33,349 bases of DNA from an uncultured Acetobacteraceae bacterium (GTDB lineage Bacteria > Pseudomonadota > Alphaproteobacteria > Acetobacterales > Acetobacteraceae), in the NCBI GenBank assembly GCA_903918195.1, contig CAIXDS010000231.1, forward strand, positions 1 through 33,349, read 5' to 3'. Shown piece after piece: positions 8,386 through 15,534 of the stretch (positions are counted from its first letter, which is position 1; the number at the start of each line of letters is the position of its first letter). Under the pieces are notes generated by a model. It did not search any database, was not told the DNA's origin, and saw only the letters and a list, made by a program, of their open reading frames with translations. Position numbers and translations under genes: made by a program.

Positions 8386-9561
8386 ATGACGATGTTGTCT
8401 CGCCTAAACGCTTCCATATTGCCCCGCGCGGCCTGGCTGGCCGCTGCCTGCCTTTTCGTCACCCTCGGGGCGAGCGCCGCCGAGCCACCGTCCGAGGCGA
8501 CGCCGGACAAGCCGGCGAAGGCGAAAGCACACCCGGTCACGGTGACCCAGGAGATGATCGGCGCCGGCATCGTTTCCAGCGGCGTGACGCTGCCGGCGCC
8601 GCCCCCGGCCACCGGCACGCGCGCCAATCCGGTGCCGTCCTGGGGCAAGCCGCTGCCCTGGCCGATCGTGATCGCCGACCGCCGCAACAACCGCCTGCTG
8701 GAGGTCACCCCCGACAAGCGCATCGTCTGGGAATTCCCCTCGCCGCTGCTGAAAATCTACCGCGGCAACGACGACGTGAATTTCGCGCCTGACGGCAAGA
8801 CCATGGTGATCAACGAGGAGGACAATTTCGACCTCCATATGATCGAGTACGAGACGCGGCACCTGATCTGGAGCTATGGCACCCCGGACACGCGGGGCAG
8901 CGGCCCGGGGTTCCTGAACTTCCCCGACGATGCGCGCCTGCTGCCCGACGGGCGGTTGGTGGTTGCCGACATCCGCAACTGCCGCATCCTGTTCATCGAC
9001 CCCAAAACCTCGAAGACGCTGAACCAGTGGGGCAAGCCCGGCACCTGCAAGCACGCGCCGCCGGCCACCTTCGGCTTTCCCAACGACATCAACTATTACG
9101 ACAACGGCGACTTCCTGGTCACCGAAATCCCGGATGCCTGGATCAGCCGCCTCGGCCCCGACGGCCACGTGGTCTGGAGCATCAGGGGGCCGCATTTGCA
9201 CTATCCGTCGGACGCCAGGGCCGCCAGTGACGGCAACATCATCGTGGCCGATTTCGTCAAGCCGGGCGGCGTGGTGATCTTCAACCCCACCACCGGCAAG
9301 GTCGTCTGGGAATACCGGGTCGCCGAGGGCGAGAAGGCGCTGGACCATCCCTCGCTGGCGGTCGAACTGCCGACGGGTGACATCCTGCTGAACGACGACC
9401 ACCGTGAACGCGTGCTGGTGATCGACCGCCAGACCAAGGAAATCATCTGGCAGTACGGCACGACCGACACGAGAGGGCATGCGCCCGGGTTGCTCTGGTA
9501 CCCCGACAGTGTGGACATTGATTTTTACCATGACTGGAAGGGAGCGCTCGCCGGGAAATAG
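8386..9561 (+). CDS. Secreted beta-propeller (PQQ-like/NHL-type) protein of unknown function
   Basis: A 391-residue protein with an N-terminal signal peptide (about residues 1-32, ending GASAAE). A proline-rich linker follows, then repeated blades such as IVWEFPSP, LIWSYGTPDTRG, HVVWSIRG, VVWEYRVAEG and IIWQYGTTDTRG. The repeating W/Y-G pattern and the ADRRNNRLLE and VADIRNCRILFID strands indicate a propeller fold that probably acts in the periplasm. AGGAG at 8377-8381 supports the start; a second ATG six bases later is possible. No catalytic motif or ligand is evident. The downstream gene is separated by a repeat element, so this looks monocistronic. Confidence 0.75.
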   Translation: MTMLSRLNASILPRAAWLAAACLFVTLGASAAEPPSEATPDKPAKAKAHPVTVTQEMIGAGIVSSGVTLPAPPPATGTRANPVPSWGKPLPWPIVIADRRNNRLLEVTPDKRIVWEFPSPLLKIYRGNDDVNFAPDGKTMVINEEDNFDLHMIEYETRHLIWSYGTPDTRGSGPGFLNFPDDARLLPDGRLVVADIRNCRILFIDPKTSKTLNQWGKPGTCKHAPPATFGFPNDINYYDNGDFLVTEIPDAWISRLGPDGHVVWSIRGPHLHYPSDARAASDGNIIVADFVKPGGVVIFNPTTGKVVWEYRVAEGEKALDHPSLAVELPTGDILLNDDHRERVLVIDRQTKEIIWQYGTTDTRGHAPGLLWYPDSVDIDFYHDWKGALAGK

Positions 9562-9583
9562 CAACAACCCGAAACCTCTTTCA

Positions 9584-9641
9584 GGAATGGGGTGCAGGGG
9601 CCTCTCGGCCCCTGCCGGGTCCAGGGCAGAGCCCTGGCCTT
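9584..9641. repeat. GC-rich palindromic repeat, left of the copper chaperone gene
   Basis: It carries two hairpins, GCAGGGGCCTCTCGGCCCC-type and CCAGGGCAGAGCCCTGG. The last 23 bases (9619-9641) are an exact reverse complement of 10161-10183 on the other side of the next gene. It belongs to the same family as the element at 3798-4004. Confidence 0.75.
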
Positions 9642-9692
9642 CCTTACCTGCCCCTCCGCTCATGCCGTGCACTGACCCTGCAGGAGACCCTC

Positions 9693-10151
9693 ATGCGCTC
9701 ATCGATCCTCATCGTCGCCCTGCTGCTCGCCGCCCCGGCCGCCTGGGCGCAGACCGTCAAGGTCGAACAGCCCTGGGCGCGCGCGACCGCGGAGCACGCC
9801 GAAACCGGCGCTGCCTACGCGACCCTCACCGCCGGCACGGCCGACCGGCTGACCGGCGCCAGCACGCCGGTGGCCGAGAAGGTCGAGGTGCACCAGGTCA
9901 TTCGCGAGAAGGACGTCATGCTGATGCGGCCGGTGGAAGGCGGCCTGGCGCTGGAGGCGGGCAAGCCGCTGGCGCTCGCCCCCGGCAGCTACCATCTGAT
10001 GCTGATCGGGCTGAAACAGCAGTTGAAGCGGGGCGAGAGCTTTCCGCTCACCCTCAGTTTCACCAATGAGCCGGCGGTGACGGTGAGCGTGCCGGTGACC
10101 GCCGCCGGTGCTGGCGGCGCGCCGATGGACCATATGCATATGCCTAACTAA
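9693..10151 (+). CDS. PCuAC-family periplasmic copper chaperone
   Basis: A 152-residue exported protein; signal peptide residues 1-19 (ending AWA). The PCuAC copper(I) site is visible as H67, M78, H101 and M103, matching the family pattern H-x10-M-x21-22-H-x-M. An extra Met/His-rich tail, MDHMHMPN, may bind more copper. Such chaperones deliver Cu(I) to the CuA site of cytochrome c oxidase in the periplasm. GGAG lies 7 nt before the ATG. No oxidase or Sco gene is nearby. The gene sits alone between two inverted copies of a GC-rich repeat. Confidence 0.88.
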   Translation: MRSSILIVALLLAAPAAWAQTVKVEQPWARATAEHAETGAAYATLTAGTADRLTGASTPVAEKVEVHQVIREKDVMLMRPVEGGLALEAGKPLALAPGSYHLMLIGLKQQLKRGESFPLTLSFTNEPAVTVSVPVTAAGAGGAPMDHMHMPN

Positions 10152-10160
10152 GCGAAAGAT

Positions 10161-10213
10161 AAGGCCAGGGCTCTGCCCTGGACCCGCCAGGGGTCGGTGG
10201 ACCCCTGGACCCC
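10161..10213. repeat. GC-rich palindromic repeat, right of the copper chaperone gene
   Basis: It starts with 23 bases that are the exact inverse of 9619-9641 and continues with a 29-bp stretch (10185-10213) identical to 3825-3853. It contains hairpin CCAGGGCTCTGCCCTGG, a plausible transcription end for the chaperone gene, though no U-tract follows. Confidence 0.75.
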
Positions 10214-10244
10214 ATTTCTGGGGAGAATTCTTGGAGCACCTGCC

Positions 10245-10514
10245 GTGACCCAGTACACCCTGCTTCGCCACAGTGCTTACGCCCTGGGCGGCGATCCTGA
10301 CTTCGAGGACGCCGTTGAAGCGGGCGAGCTGACCGATTCGGAAGTGTACATGGTAAGGGCCGCCGGCGGCCTGCTGCTCGCGACCCGGGAGGCGGCGAAT
10401 ATCGCCGCGGATGCCGCCAATTATCCGGATGGGTCGAGAACAGCCGGCCCGCATGTGCGGGGCTACTTCTCCACCCTGCGCATCCGCGGCGCCGAGATCT
10501 ACGTGCCGCAATAA
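10245..10514 (+). CDS. Small hypothetical protein (89 aa)
   Basis: A short soluble protein starting at GTG with GGAG about 9 nt upstream. An in-frame GTG at 10197 lies inside the repeat and is unlikely to be used. It is acidic and alanine-rich with no signal peptide, membrane segment or familiar motif. The central MVRAAGGLLLATREAANIAADAANYPDG looks helical. I do not recognise the family. It ends 10 bp from the convergent hydrolase gene. That it is a real gene is supported by a good ribosome site and codon use; the function is unknown. Confidence 0.6.
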   Translation: MTQYTLLRHSAYALGGDPDFEDAVEAGELTDSEVYMVRAAGGLLLATREAANIAADAANYPDGSRTAGPHVRGYFSTLRIRGAEIYVPQ

Positions 10515-10524
10515 GCCCGGGCGC

Positions 10525-12273
10525 CTACGGCGGCAGCACCGGCAGCACCACCCGGCTCGGCCGGGCCGCATCCAGGAATACCGTGTTCACCGCCACCCGC
10601 CGCCGGCGGGAAACGCCCTCCGGCTCCCCGGTGTTTGGGTTCACGTCGAATTTCGGGAAATTGCTCGACGACACGTCCAGCCGGATGCGATGCCCGGGCA
10701 GGAACAGATTGGCGACCGGCAGCAACAACCGGATGCGTACCACCTCACCGGCCACGCGCATGCGCGGCTCGCCAGGGTCCTCGGCATAGCGCAGCCGCAG
10801 GATGGTGTCGGCCAGCAGCATGGCGTAGCCGCGCGGATAATCCTCACCCGGCGGGTACACATCCAGCAGCTTGGCGGTGAAATCGGTGTCCGGCCCGTCG
10901 GTGGCGACATACAGCTCCACCTCCACCGGCCCGACCACCTGCACCGGGGCGGCGAGCGGCGCGGTCTGGAACGCCAGCACGTCACGTCGCGCCGCCAGCG
11001 GCAGGAAGGGCGGCCGGCAGCCGAAGAAATTCTCTCCCGCCACCTGGTCGAAGCTGCCCGGGGCCGCGACCGGCTCGAGGGAGGCAAAATTGCCGCCGAT
11101 CGTGGGCACCGGGTCCGCCGGATCGAAATCATAGCTCAGCGGCATGGCTCGTTCCTGCGGCACCTGCGGGTCGAGCCGCAAATCGTTGTGCAGGTGCCAT
11201 ACCGACGGCGCCGCGCCCGGGAGCGGCCAGTCGGGCGCGGAAATCCAGCGCCCGCCATGGTCCAGATGCCCGGCCGCGGTGCGCCGCCCGCTGCCGCCGC
11301 CCATCACGAACACCCGCACCGACGGCTCCGGGTCGGGCAGGCCGAGGGTGACCGCGTCGAAATGGCGCAACTGGTAGTCCAGCCAGTCGCCGGCCCAGCT
11401 TTCCACCGGTGCTTCCGGCCCGAAATCGACGTCGCCGGCCACGCGCGCGCTGTGCTCGCCATGCGTCCACGGCCCCAGCACCAGCCGTTGGCGGCCGCGC
11501 CCGGCGGCACTCAGCCCGCGATAATTGCCCGTGGCCGTCGGCACGTAGGGATCGAACCAGGACGACACATGCACGCAGTCGGCGCGGCTGTAGCGGTGAT
11601 GGAACCCCTCGGCGCACAGCCCCACCTGCTTCCAGAACGCATCCCGCGTGCCCTGGCACAGCAGGTCGAACAGGGCCGCCTCGGCGTGCGGAAGGTGGCG
11701 CAACGGCGAGGTGCCTTGCTGCCAGGGCCAGGCGGTAAACCAGGCCCGGATGTCCTCGGCCTCCAGCGCCGCGCTCACCAGCTTGTCGGCCGCCGCCTCG
11801 GGCGACTGGATCGCCTGCTGGAAGGCCCAGACCGCCTGGCGCAGCTCGAAGGCGCCGCCCTGGCGCACGCCGCTCGCCCAGGCATCGTTGAACCCGCCGG
11901 ACTCGAGCACCTGCGCCACCAGCCCTGGCGGGTCGAGGCAGCCCAGCGCCGCCTGGGCGTGCGCGCCATAGGACAGGCCGATGCCACAGATGCGCCCGTC
12001 GCACCAGGCCTGCTCGGTGATCCAGGTGCAGGTATCCGCCCCATCCGCTCCCTCGGCCAGGTACTTCACGAAACGGCCTTCCGAGCCGCCGCGGCCGCGG
12101 CAATCCTGCACCACCAACGCGTAGCCGCGCGCATTGATCGCCGCCGCCAGCTCGCCCGCGCGACCGTACGGCGTGCGCTCAAGAACCACCGGCCAGGGAC
12201 CAGGCCCGTCGGGCAGATGGATGTCGGTGGCAAGCCGGACGCCGTCGCGCAGGGCGACCATCTCGGTACGCAT
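10525..12273 (-). CDS. CocE/NonD-family alpha/beta hydrolase
   Basis: A 582-residue X-Pro dipeptidyl-peptidase S15/cocaine-esterase-type hydrolase. The nucleophile is S101 in GIGLSYGA, after the QDCRGRGGSEG segment. The acid is probably the aspartate in SSWFDPYVP and the histidine the one in LGPWTHGEH. The C-terminal jelly-roll domain follows (VVGPVEVELYVATDGPDTDF to VSSSNFPKFDVNPNTGE). No signal peptide is seen, so it is cytoplasmic. Family members hydrolyse esters or amides such as acyl-amino compounds, but the substrate cannot be read here. The ATG has AGGA about 12 nt upstream. It converges with the small hypothetical gene. Confidence 0.88.
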   Translation of the reverse strand: MRTEMVALRDGVRLATDIHLPDGPGPWPVVLERTPYGRAGELAAAINARGYALVVQDCRGRGGSEGRFVKYLAEGADGADTCTWITEQAWCDGRICGIGLSYGAHAQAALGCLDPPGLVAQVLESGGFNDAWASGVRQGGAFELRQAVWAFQQAIQSPEAAADKLVSAALEAEDIRAWFTAWPWQQGTSPLRHLPHAEAALFDLLCQGTRDAFWKQVGLCAEGFHHRYSRADCVHVSSWFDPYVPTATGNYRGLSAAGRGRQRLVLGPWTHGEHSARVAGDVDFGPEAPVESWAGDWLDYQLRHFDAVTLGLPDPEPSVRVFVMGGGSGRRTAAGHLDHGGRWISAPDWPLPGAAPSVWHLHNDLRLDPQVPQERAMPLSYDFDPADPVPTIGGNFASLEPVAAPGSFDQVAGENFFGCRPPFLPLAARRDVLAFQTAPLAAPVQVVGPVEVELYVATDGPDTDFTAKLLDVYPPGEDYPRGYAMLLADTILRLRYAEDPGEPRMRVAGEVVRIRLLLPVANLFLPGHRIRLDVSSSNFPKFDVNPNTGEPEGVSRRRRVAVNTVFLDAARPSRVVLPVLPP

Positions 12274-12557
12274 GGAGAAGCAATCCTTCCGAGTTCCTTG
12301 CGTTCAGCGTGGCCAGACGCGGGGCACGGGTCAACCGGCGCCAGACCCTGATGGTGCGCTCAGTTTGAGGTTCTGCAAAGCGTCGGGAGCGGAGTTGCGT
12401 GTCGTGGCCGCTTGAGGATATCGGGTTAAGCGGGAGGGCCTTGGGCGCGAAATTTCGACAGGGCGGCTGACCGCTCACGCAGCAACGAATCTGCGACTGC
12501 CCAAGTCATAACCGCGCAAAACATCCAAAGAGGTTTTTTAGAGCAGGCTATCTGCCT
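12274..12557. other. Non-coding stretch beside the mobile-element pair
   Basis: No supported gene lies between the hydrolase start and the first MITE target site. A minus-strand open frame here (ending at 12426) has no ribosome site and begins inside the mobile elements, so I do not call it. Base use becomes more AT-rich toward 12530, entering the accessory patch. Confidence 0.4.
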
Positions 12558-12566
12558 GGATATTCC

Positions 12567-12682
12567 CTTAGGTATCCCCTCATTTTGAGAATAGCCAACG
12601 ATATCAAGAGCTTGCGCCATCGCCTCCGAACGGCCAACCGATTGATATTGCTGCGGCTTTTCAAAATGAGGGGATACCTGAG
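12567..12682. mobile_element. MITE-like element, copy 1 (116 bp, 9-bp target duplication)
   Basis: The terminal inverted repeats are 22 bp (12567-12588 and 12661-12682), sharing AGGTATCCCCTCATTTTGA, with one mismatch at position 3. Direct 9-bp copies GGATATTCC flank it at 12558-12566 and 12683-12691. The interior is too short to encode a transposase. Reverse-complemented, it matches copy 2 at 12768-12883 at nearly every position. Such a structure is a non-autonomous element mobilised by a transposase elsewhere. The 9-bp duplication fits several IS families, so I assign none. Confidence 0.9.
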
Positions 12683-12711
12683 GGATATTCCGGCAAGACC
12701 GTTGCGGACGA

Positions 12712-13691
12712 TCAGTCAGTTGATGGCTTGAAGAAATAAACACACGAGTCATCGACCTGATTAAGATCTCAGGTATCCCCTCATTTTGAAAAGCCGCAGC
12801 AATATCAATCGGTTGGCCGTTCGGAGGCGATGGCGCAAGCTCTTGATATCGTTGGCCATTCTCAAAATGAGGGGATACCTAAGGATTAAGATAAGCCTTT
12901 ATGCCGGCCTCCTCCATGAACTCCGATACCGCCTTTCTGCAGCCAGCGTATTCGCCATAATCATCAATAATGATAAAGCCACCCGGAACCACTTTCCGGT
13001 ACAAGCCCTCCAGACATACCTTTGTCGACGCGTGCCAGTCACCATCAAGTCGCAGTATCGCAATATCTCCAATTGTGTCGCTCGCCAGGGGAACCGTTTT
13101 CTGAAAAAATCCAGGATGATAGTGTAAGTAATCGCGGTCATACCCAATGACGTCTTCAAGCAAGTGTTTATTTCACCGATGGAGCCGTAGCCGCCTAACA
13201 TATTGTAGATACCTTTGACGGGGGCCAATCGTCCATCAGCGGCGATCGGCCGCCCTGCCGCTCTTTCCACATTCTTTGACCACGGCGTCCCCGTCCAGAA
13301 CCCGGTCCGGTTCACAGATGTCATCGAACGCATCAAACAGATGGATATGCCTGCGGGCCGTGCCGTTCCTGAGATTGGCCAGCGCCATCAGACCGACTGA
13401 ACCGCCCTTCCACACGCCGCATTCGACAAAACTGCCGGACACGCCGGACTGTTCACAGTGGACAACCTGCTGATAAAGCGTCACCAAACGGATATATGGC
13501 AACATCGTGTTATTACGGACCTGCTTAATATATTCGTTTGCCTCTTTCTCAAAACGAAAACCCAGGCTGTGATCATAATCGGTGCGATAAAAGCTGGTCT
13601 TGGCCGGAACGGGTTTGATAGCGTAACCAAGCTTGGCGTGAATCCATCTGTCGCCACTGAGGAGGGTGCGTCGGATCGATTTGATGCGCAT
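12712..13691 (-). pseudogene. TylF/macrocin-O-methyltransferase-family gene, disrupted
   Basis: Pieces of a SAM-dependent TylF-type sugar or hydroxyl O-methyltransferase. The N-terminal half in one frame includes SFVECGVWKGGSVGLMAL (SAM-binding motif) and IHLFDAFDDI. The middle, DGRLAPVKGIYNMLGGYGS, is in a frame shifted by +1. The C-terminal half, YLHYHPGFFQKTVP to LRLDGDWHASTKVC and GGFIIIDDYGEY, is back in the first frame. The frame therefore breaks near 13240-13260 and again near 13175-13185. The 116-bp element at 12768-12883 cuts off the last residues, whose original codons (VDDSCVYFFKPSTD) survive beyond it and stop at 12712. The start at 13691 has AGGGA about 11 nt upstream; an in-frame start at 13787 is possible. 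Base use is AT-richer than neighbours, suggesting acquired DNA. The two shifts could be sequencing errors, but the insertion cannot. Confidence 0.85.
12768..12883. mobile_element. MITE-like element, copy 2 (116 bp, inverted, inside the methyltransferase gene)
   Basis: Same length and inverted orientation as copy 1, with the same 22-bp ends. Its own 9-bp target duplication GATTAAGAT is at 12759-12767 and 12884-12892. Removing the element and one duplication restores the C-terminal reading frame of the methyltransferase, which would then end at 12712. In its present state the element's end supplies a premature TAG at 12879-12881. Confidence 0.92.
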
Positions 13692-13955
13692 CTTGTACAA
13701 TGTCCCTGTTTTAGCGGCCGGCGCCACCAGATCCTGCCCGGAAAACCTACCGCAAACGCGATCATCGTGGAACAAGTTTCCAGACATGTGCCGGAGATCG
13801 TGGCGGACCAGCCGGACGCACCCAAGCCGCCGCCGGCCTTCCGTGCGAGCTACGGGTTCCTGAGGATCGACATCACCGGACGATTGCTACGGCGCGCGCG
13901 GCTGAGCGCACAAGGCTTGTCTGCCGAAGACGTCGACATTCCTTCGGGCAGCCAA

Positions 13956-14771
13956 TCAGTTGTTGATGATATTAAACTGATGCAGTTCTTCTCGCGTCAG
14001 CGCTCGCTTCTTGTTATTGGGTATGTCTGCGAACTCTGTCAGGAAATCGAGCGACAAACGCATCTGCACCAGATACTGCGCGATATCGGCGGCAACCTGT
14101 GCCGCATCCTGCTGGATATCCTTGACATCGTCCTCGATAGCTAAGGGAATGAGAAAGTCTGGCACGGTCGCTTGCGGGTCTTTCTGTTTGAGCTCCGCAA
14201 CAGCATTATCAACCTTGTCGGGGTCAAGCTGCATATTCGGATGCCGCTTGTTGAATTCGGTGACGCTGTGCGGCGGCTTCACGATTTCGTCGTGCAACCG
14301 GTCTGCCATTCCATTGCTGAACATGTGCACTTCGAACGTGGCGCCGGGATCGACGATCCGCATGACGCCGCCCATGAATGCGAAGTTGCATGCGCTGATG
14401 CAGCGCGCGCCTTCAGGCACGCGGGTGGTGAATCCGCCCCGCCGGATCATGGCGCCAATCTTGAACCCCTCGTACAAATTACCACCGGGCGAATAGAACA
14501 GGATTTCGTTGATCGGTTTCGCCGCGGTGATCGCGGCAGAGAAGCGCAGAGCGTCGCCCTTATTGATCGCGCCCCAGACGAGGATGCTATTGGACCTACC
14601 ACTGGGAATCAGGGTGAAATTCAGATCGTCCGACTTCAGTGCGACGCTGTCATCCATCTTATTGGGCAGCGGCACGAAGATTCCATTGCTGTCCGCCCGT
14701 GCACCCGTGCAGCACAGCAGCAGCGCCACCAAGGCGACCGAAGCCGGGCGCATCATGTCTGGCAGCATCAT
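13956..14771 (-). CDS. Exported ClpP-fold (COG3904-like) putative serine protease-like protein
   Basis: A 271-residue protein with an N-terminal signal peptide (MMRPASVALVALLLCCTGARA, mature DSNG). The core LFYSPGGNLYEGFKIGAMIRRGGF resembles the ClpP/crotonase fold. It is followed by CISACNFAFMGG, with S126 at the nucleophile position, and H149 in FEVHMF. These suggest a periplasmic Ser-His hydrolase of unknown target; members of this family are often uncharacterised. The C-terminal third is charged and helical. The ATG at 14771 overlaps the stop of the upstream lipoprotein gene as ATGA, supporting coupled translation; ATGs at 14756 and 14753 are alternatives. Confidence 0.72.
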   Translation of the reverse strand: MMLPDMMRPASVALVALLLCCTGARADSNGIFVPLPNKMDDSVALKSDDLNFTLIPSGRSNSILVWGAINKGDALRFSAAITAAKPINEILFYSPGGNLYEGFKIGAMIRRGGFTTRVPEGARCISACNFAFMGGVMRIVDPGATFEVHMFSNGMADRLHDEIVKPPHSVTEFNKRHPNMQLDPDKVDNAVAELKQKDPQATVPDFLIPLAIEDDVKDIQQDAAQVAADIAQYLVQMRLSLDFLTEFADIPNNKKRALTREELHQFNIINN

Positions 14772-15289
14772 GCCTGGGCGACCCAGCCACCGTCGGCCGA
14801 GCGGCAATACCGCGAATTCTGAACCACTTGCTCGCCCTTGATGTACGCGACTTCCCGCACCGTACGGCATTCGCCGCCCGAGGCTTCGCGGTGGACGGCA
14901 ACCACGGTCGCGGAGCCCCGCGCACCGGTGTCGTGGTTGGAGGTCCAGGCGGCGCTCCTGGCCGGCGGGCGCGGCGGCTCATTGTTGGGCGGGTAATAGG
15001 CAGGTTCAGCGAGCGCCTGCTGGGTGGCTGCCAAGGCGCGCTGTCGATCTTGCTCGTCCAGTTGCCGGCCGATTGCGCTGCCGATGAAATACCCGCCGGC
15101 TGCGCCGAGTGCCGCGCCGATCACTGTGCCCGTCGTGTTATTGCCAATTGCGTGGCCGAGCAGCCCACCGAAGAGAGCCCCGCCCCCGGCGCCCACGAGC
15201 CCGCCGGTTTGCTCGTTCGTTTGACACCCTGCCAGGCACAGCGGCACGGCAACAACAAATGCAACGGTAGAACGTGGATATCGCATCAT
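14768..15289 (-). CDS. Glycine-zipper outer-membrane lipoprotein (17-kDa-antigen-like)
   Basis: A 173-residue lipoprotein. The signal peptide ends in lipobox LAGC, so C22 should be lipidated after cleavage. Residues about 30-75 form glycine-zipper membrane segments (GAGGGALFGGLLGHAIG and GAALGAAGGYFIGSAIG), as in Rickettsia 17-kDa surface antigens. The C-terminal part with CRTVREVAYIKGEQ resembles the conserved end of that family. GGAGG precedes two adjacent ATGs; the second, at 15286, has better spacing. It overlaps the ClpP-like gene by ATGA and is downstream of an FNR-like box. Confidence 0.85.
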   Translation of the reverse strand: MMRYPRSTVAFVVAVPLCLAGCQTNEQTGGLVGAGGGALFGGLLGHAIGNNTTGTVIGAALGAAGGYFIGSAIGRQLDEQDRQRALAATQQALAEPAYYPPNNEPPRPPARSAAWTSNHDTGARGSATVVAVHREASGGECRTVREVAYIKGEQVVQNSRYCRSADGGWVAQA

Positions 15290-15426
15290 GACCCTCCGGT
15301 TCCGCGCTGTCCCTGTTCGAGTCTGTCAACCATGCTCTGTGAAGCGGCAACGGGCACGTTCACCGAACGACATCAAGACACGGACCACGTACCCAAAACA
15401 AGTTTAGTTACTGTTGTGCCTTGATA

Positions 15427-15446
15427 GCGTTGATCCACGTCAACGC
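15427..15446 (-). promoter_or_regulatory. FNR/FixK/Dnr-type box
   Basis: The central 14-mer TTGATCCACGTCAA (15430-15443) matches the TTGAT-N4-ATCAA consensus in nine of ten positions. It sits in a longer palindrome with perfect 7-bp arms. It lies about 140 bp upstream of the lipoprotein gene. On the minus strand, AT-rich sequence TAACTAAACT follows at roughly the distance expected for a -10 element below a class II site. It may tie the lipoprotein/ClpP-like pair to low oxygen or nitric oxide. Confidence 0.5.
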
Positions 15447-15534
15447 GGCTCTTCCCCGGGCATCGGCGTCACCAGGCGCCCAACCCGGTGCACTGGCCAC
15501 GGTTGCCCCCACTGGTCGACCCGTGGCCTGCGCC

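Noticed and set aside
12426..12752. Minus-strand frame running through MITE copy 1
   Set aside because: Its N-terminal part is read-through of the 116-bp element; no ribosome site or family.
12558..12892. CRISPR array
   Set aside because: The repeated units are inverted, 116 bp long and only two in number, with terminal inverted repeats and target duplications; not a CRISPR pattern.
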